Assembly: GCA_910577105.1 (NCBI GenBank)
Contig: CAJTMB010000005.1
Span: forward strand, 50,811 to 114,810
DNA length: 64,000 nt
Reading direction: 5' to 3'
From: an uncultured Lachnospiraceae bacterium
Lineage (GTDB): Bacteria > Bacillota > Clostridia > Lachnospirales > Lachnospiraceae
Part shown: in pieces, positions 62,033 through 64,000 of the stretch
How the letters are laid out: every line of letters begins with the position of its first letter
How positions within the stretch are numbered: position 1 is the first letter of the stretch
Notes under the pieces: model-generated
What the model was told of the DNA's origin: nothing
Database searches by the model: none
The model's input: the letters and a program-made list of their open reading frames with translations, nothing else
Made by a program: the position numbers and the translations under genes

Positions 62033-63199
62033 TTATCCCTGTATATGTGTATTTTCCCGCCGTGTGTAAGCAACCGCCGCCATGAGAAACATCAGGACTG
62101 TCATAAGGATTAGCACGCAGACATTGATGCCATAGCGGTAGGAGGCGTCTTCTGCTAGGCCACGTATGGTATTGAGCATAAAATATTGAGGCACCAGCAC
62201 GGAAAGCCTGCTCAGTATATTTTCACCAAGCGGGAAGTAGGCCCCGCCCAGAATATTGCCGATACTTATATAGGCAACTCCTACCGTCAAAAAGGCAAAA
62301 CTGCTCTTGGACAAAAATGCGGCAAGCAGGTTAAATCCGATGCAGTACAGGGTATAGTTTATCAGCAGAAAGAGCATCATTCCGTATGAGACATTGCTCT
62401 CCATCCCGGATACCGTCAGCATAGCCAGGATTCCCAGTATCACAAGGGCAGAAACGGCCAGATTGGACAGGGAAATACCGCCGATATATACTGCCGGTTT
62501 CACGCTGGACGCACGAATGCGGTTAAAGGTACCGTTTTTCTTGTCTTCTAAAAGCAACATTCCCATAAACATAGGATAACCAAATCCCACAAAGGTAAAG
62601 AATCCCACCATCAGGGACAATCCCCTCTCATCCATTCCCTTTTTTGCATTTACCCCGGTTTTCTCCTGTGCAATTACCGTCATCCCGTCTGTTGATGCTT
62701 CATGCAAAAGACTTTCAAACAATGCCGCATCTCCCTTTGCCGCCTGTGCCAGAAGCGCCGTTCTTTGCATATAGTTGTTTATATAACTTTCCATGTAAGC
62801 TTCATTTGCATAATCATTCAAGGAAAGCATTTCCAGTTTTACCTCTTGTCCGGCAAGCATTTTGTCCTGCAAGCCCTCCGGGATTTCCACAAGAACCGCT
62901 ATCTTGGCGTCCAAAAGCCTGTTGGTCATGAAATCCATGTTTTCCTCATAGGATTGTGTGTTATCCGCGGATTCCACCCGCATCCCCAGTTCTCCTTCCA
63001 AAAACTTCTGCATGTCTGCGGATAACAGGCTTTTATCCCTGTCAATGATTCCAATGGGAATCTCTCCTACCCCATAAGTTTGGCTCGTACGCCCGCCCAT
63101 ATAGACAATGGTCATGATTGCCGTTATTAAGATGGCCGCCGGAATCAAAATAACGCTCCTCCGGATGCCGTTTTTTATAATTAAATATAATTTGTTCAA
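62033..63199 (-). CDS. ABC-2 type transporter permease
   Basis: 388 residues with one N-terminal helix, an extracellular region of about 150 residues (TYGVGEIPIGIIDRDKS; DYANEAYMESYINNYM), and five C-terminal helices (GYPMFMGMLLLEDKKNGTFNRIRASSVKP). YhgE/LinB-type exporters look like this. Translation starts with TTG after AGGTGTATCAGG. It follows its partner permease by 30 bp. No ATPase is in the window. Confidence 0.88.
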   Translation of the reverse strand: MNKLYLIIKNGIRRSVILIPAAILITAIMTIVYMGGRTSQTYGVGEIPIGIIDRDKSLLSADMQKFLEGELGMRVESADNTQSYEENMDFMTNRLLDAKIAVLVEIPEGLQDKMLAGQEVKLEMLSLNDYANEAYMESYINNYMQRTALLAQAAKGDAALFESLLHEASTDGMTVIAQEKTGVNAKKGMDERGLSLMVGFFTFVGFGYPMFMGMLLLEDKKNGTFNRIRASSVKPAVYIGGISLSNLAVSALVILGILAMLTVSGMESNVSYGMMLFLLINYTLYCIGFNLLAAFLSKSSFAFLTVGVAYISIGNILGGAYFPLGENILSRLSVLVPQYFMLNTIRGLAEDASYRYGINVCVLILMTVLMFLMAAVAYTRRENTHIQG

Positions 63200-63229
63200 C
63201 CTGATACACCTGCCTTTCCTACATTGCCG

Positions 63230-64000
63230 CTATTTTTCTTTTCTTTTACAAAACAGTACCGCTCCCAGAAAAAGGAACAGAAAGAAGCATAAAAACATCC
63301 ATCCTCCCGTCCATATTACCCTGTCATAATTTCCAAACAGAGTAAGGTCAAAGGCCGCCTGCTGGATTATCCACGCCGGCATCCGGTTGGATACTCCGTC
63401 TATAAAAATTTCCTTGGAGAAACTTCCCCCCAAAAATAACATAATCCAGCATAAGGGCATCATAATTGCCGTTGGGTTAAAATTGACAAGCAGTCCTACA
63501 ATAGCCCCAAAAGCGTTTATCATCAACGCAGCCACAAAAAAGTACACTATCAATATCAGATTATCTGTGAAGCTATTGCAATAGCGGGCTCCAAAAAGGA
63601 ATGTACTGCAGAACATAATTGTACCAATTTCAATAGCTGTCATCGGAAGATTACCCAACAGCATCCATAAAAAAACTTTTATCTTATTGGCAGGGCTTAC
63701 CACCACCCGGTTAAAAAGACCGCCCTGTCTGTATTCATAAAACATTGTACTGCCGCTAATGCCGCCCCCCATAAATAATATCATTACCAGCATGGCAACG
63801 GCGTAATAATCAATCATGCTGCGTTCCATCCCAAGCTTTTTCGGGATTACATATTGTTCCTCATTATTCGAAAGTGACATGTCCGGCAGCGCACCATTTT
63901 GATAACACACCGTCGCGGTATTTTCCATGGAAGCGTAGCCCTGCAGCATAATATGAAGAGCCCTGTTTATTACCTCATCGGGGCTTTGATGCAGGATAAT
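63230..64000 (-). CDS. ABC-2 type transporter permease (5' end outside the window)
   Basis: At least 256 residues; the frame stays open to the window edge on the upstream side, so the start is not seen. C-terminal five-helix ABC-2 core (STMFYEYRQGGLFNRVVVSPANK; LCWIMLFLGGSFSKEIF; PAWIIQQAAFDLTLFG). Same architecture as the next gene, so they form a heterodimeric exporter, with the ATPase probably upstream beyond the window. Confidence 0.85.
   Translation of the reverse strand: MILHQSPDEVINRALHIMLQGYASMENTATVCYQNGALPDMSLSNNEEQYVIPKKLGMERSMIDYYAVAMLVMILFMGGGISGSTMFYEYRQGGLFNRVVVSPANKIKVFLWMLLGNLPMTAIEIGTIMFCSTFLFGARYCNSFTDNLILIVYFFVAALMINAFGAIVGLLVNFNPTAIMMPLCWIMLFLGGSFSKEIFIDGVSNRMPAWIIQQAAFDLTLFGNYDRVIWTGGWMFLCFFLFLFLGAVLFCKRKEK

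Overview
The window looks like a chromosomal stretch from a spore-forming Clostridia, most likely a Lachnospiraceae gut anaerobe. The reasons are the split (two-gene) transketolase, the FabK-type fatty-acid operon with FabT-like operators, the spore genes (spmA/spmB, small coat proteins, a SpoIID-fold/LysM protein), a ferredoxin-tailed aldo/keto reductase, and consistent AGGAGG-type ribosome sites. I see no rRNA, tRNA, CRISPR array, transposase or integrase. This placement is inference from gene content, not a database match.

Layout. 1-5.2 kb: a tautomerase, an aldo/keto reductase, a siderophore/haem/cobalamin-type ABC importer (lipoprotein, permease, ATPase) and a protein of a family met again at 22.6 kb. 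5.3-7.8 kb: a cell-wall-binding SpoIID/LysM protein and a stand-alone prepilin. 7.8-16.5 kb: a complete raffinose/sucrose system. A binding protein and two permeases import the sugar, alpha-galactosidase releases galactose, sucrose phosphorylase splits sucrose to glucose-1-phosphate and fructose, and fructokinase traps fructose; a divergent AraC regulator sits at the head. 16.5-19.2 kb: odd small proteins and three decayed genes. 19.2-26.5 kb: a sigma factor/membrane protein/lipoprotein operon, an acetyltransferase, and a BlaI/M56-peptidase pair with three palindromic operators. 26.7-30 kb: a transglutaminase-fold protein, an XRE/effector-binding regulator, and a HEPN-like plus KilA-N gene pair.

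30-42 kb: housekeeping and envelope genes: RlmD-type methyltransferase, YhaM-like nuclease, an HtrA-like protein that has lost its catalytic triad, a PrsA/SurA-like foldase, a lipoprotein serpin, transketolase, a DUF885 metallo-hydrolase, a MarR (FabT-like) regulator, and a membrane-anchored Mrr-type nuclease whose 3' end is tandemly repeated. 42-47.7 kb: a MATE pump behind a riboswitch-like leader, two broken genes, and several transporters. 47.7-50.8 kb: spmAB and a cytoplasmic sugar-sensor/GGDEF protein. 50.9-57.9 kb: acpP-fabK-fabD-fabG-fabF-fabZ-fabH and an MraY-like transferase. 58.2-64 kb: coat proteins, LrgAB, a NarL-type two-component system and two ABC-2 permeases, the last cut by the window edge.

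The most unusual feature is a family of three intergenic elements (38.87, 53.69 and 61.82 kb). Each has a 105-nt core of constant length inside a 34-40 bp perfect or near-perfect stem. The stem sequence differs at every locus, and several core helices change by paired substitutions. This is the pattern of a selected structure, either RNA or cruciform DNA. A second, unrelated structured repeat lies at 58.06-58.22 kb with a fragment at 55.63 kb.
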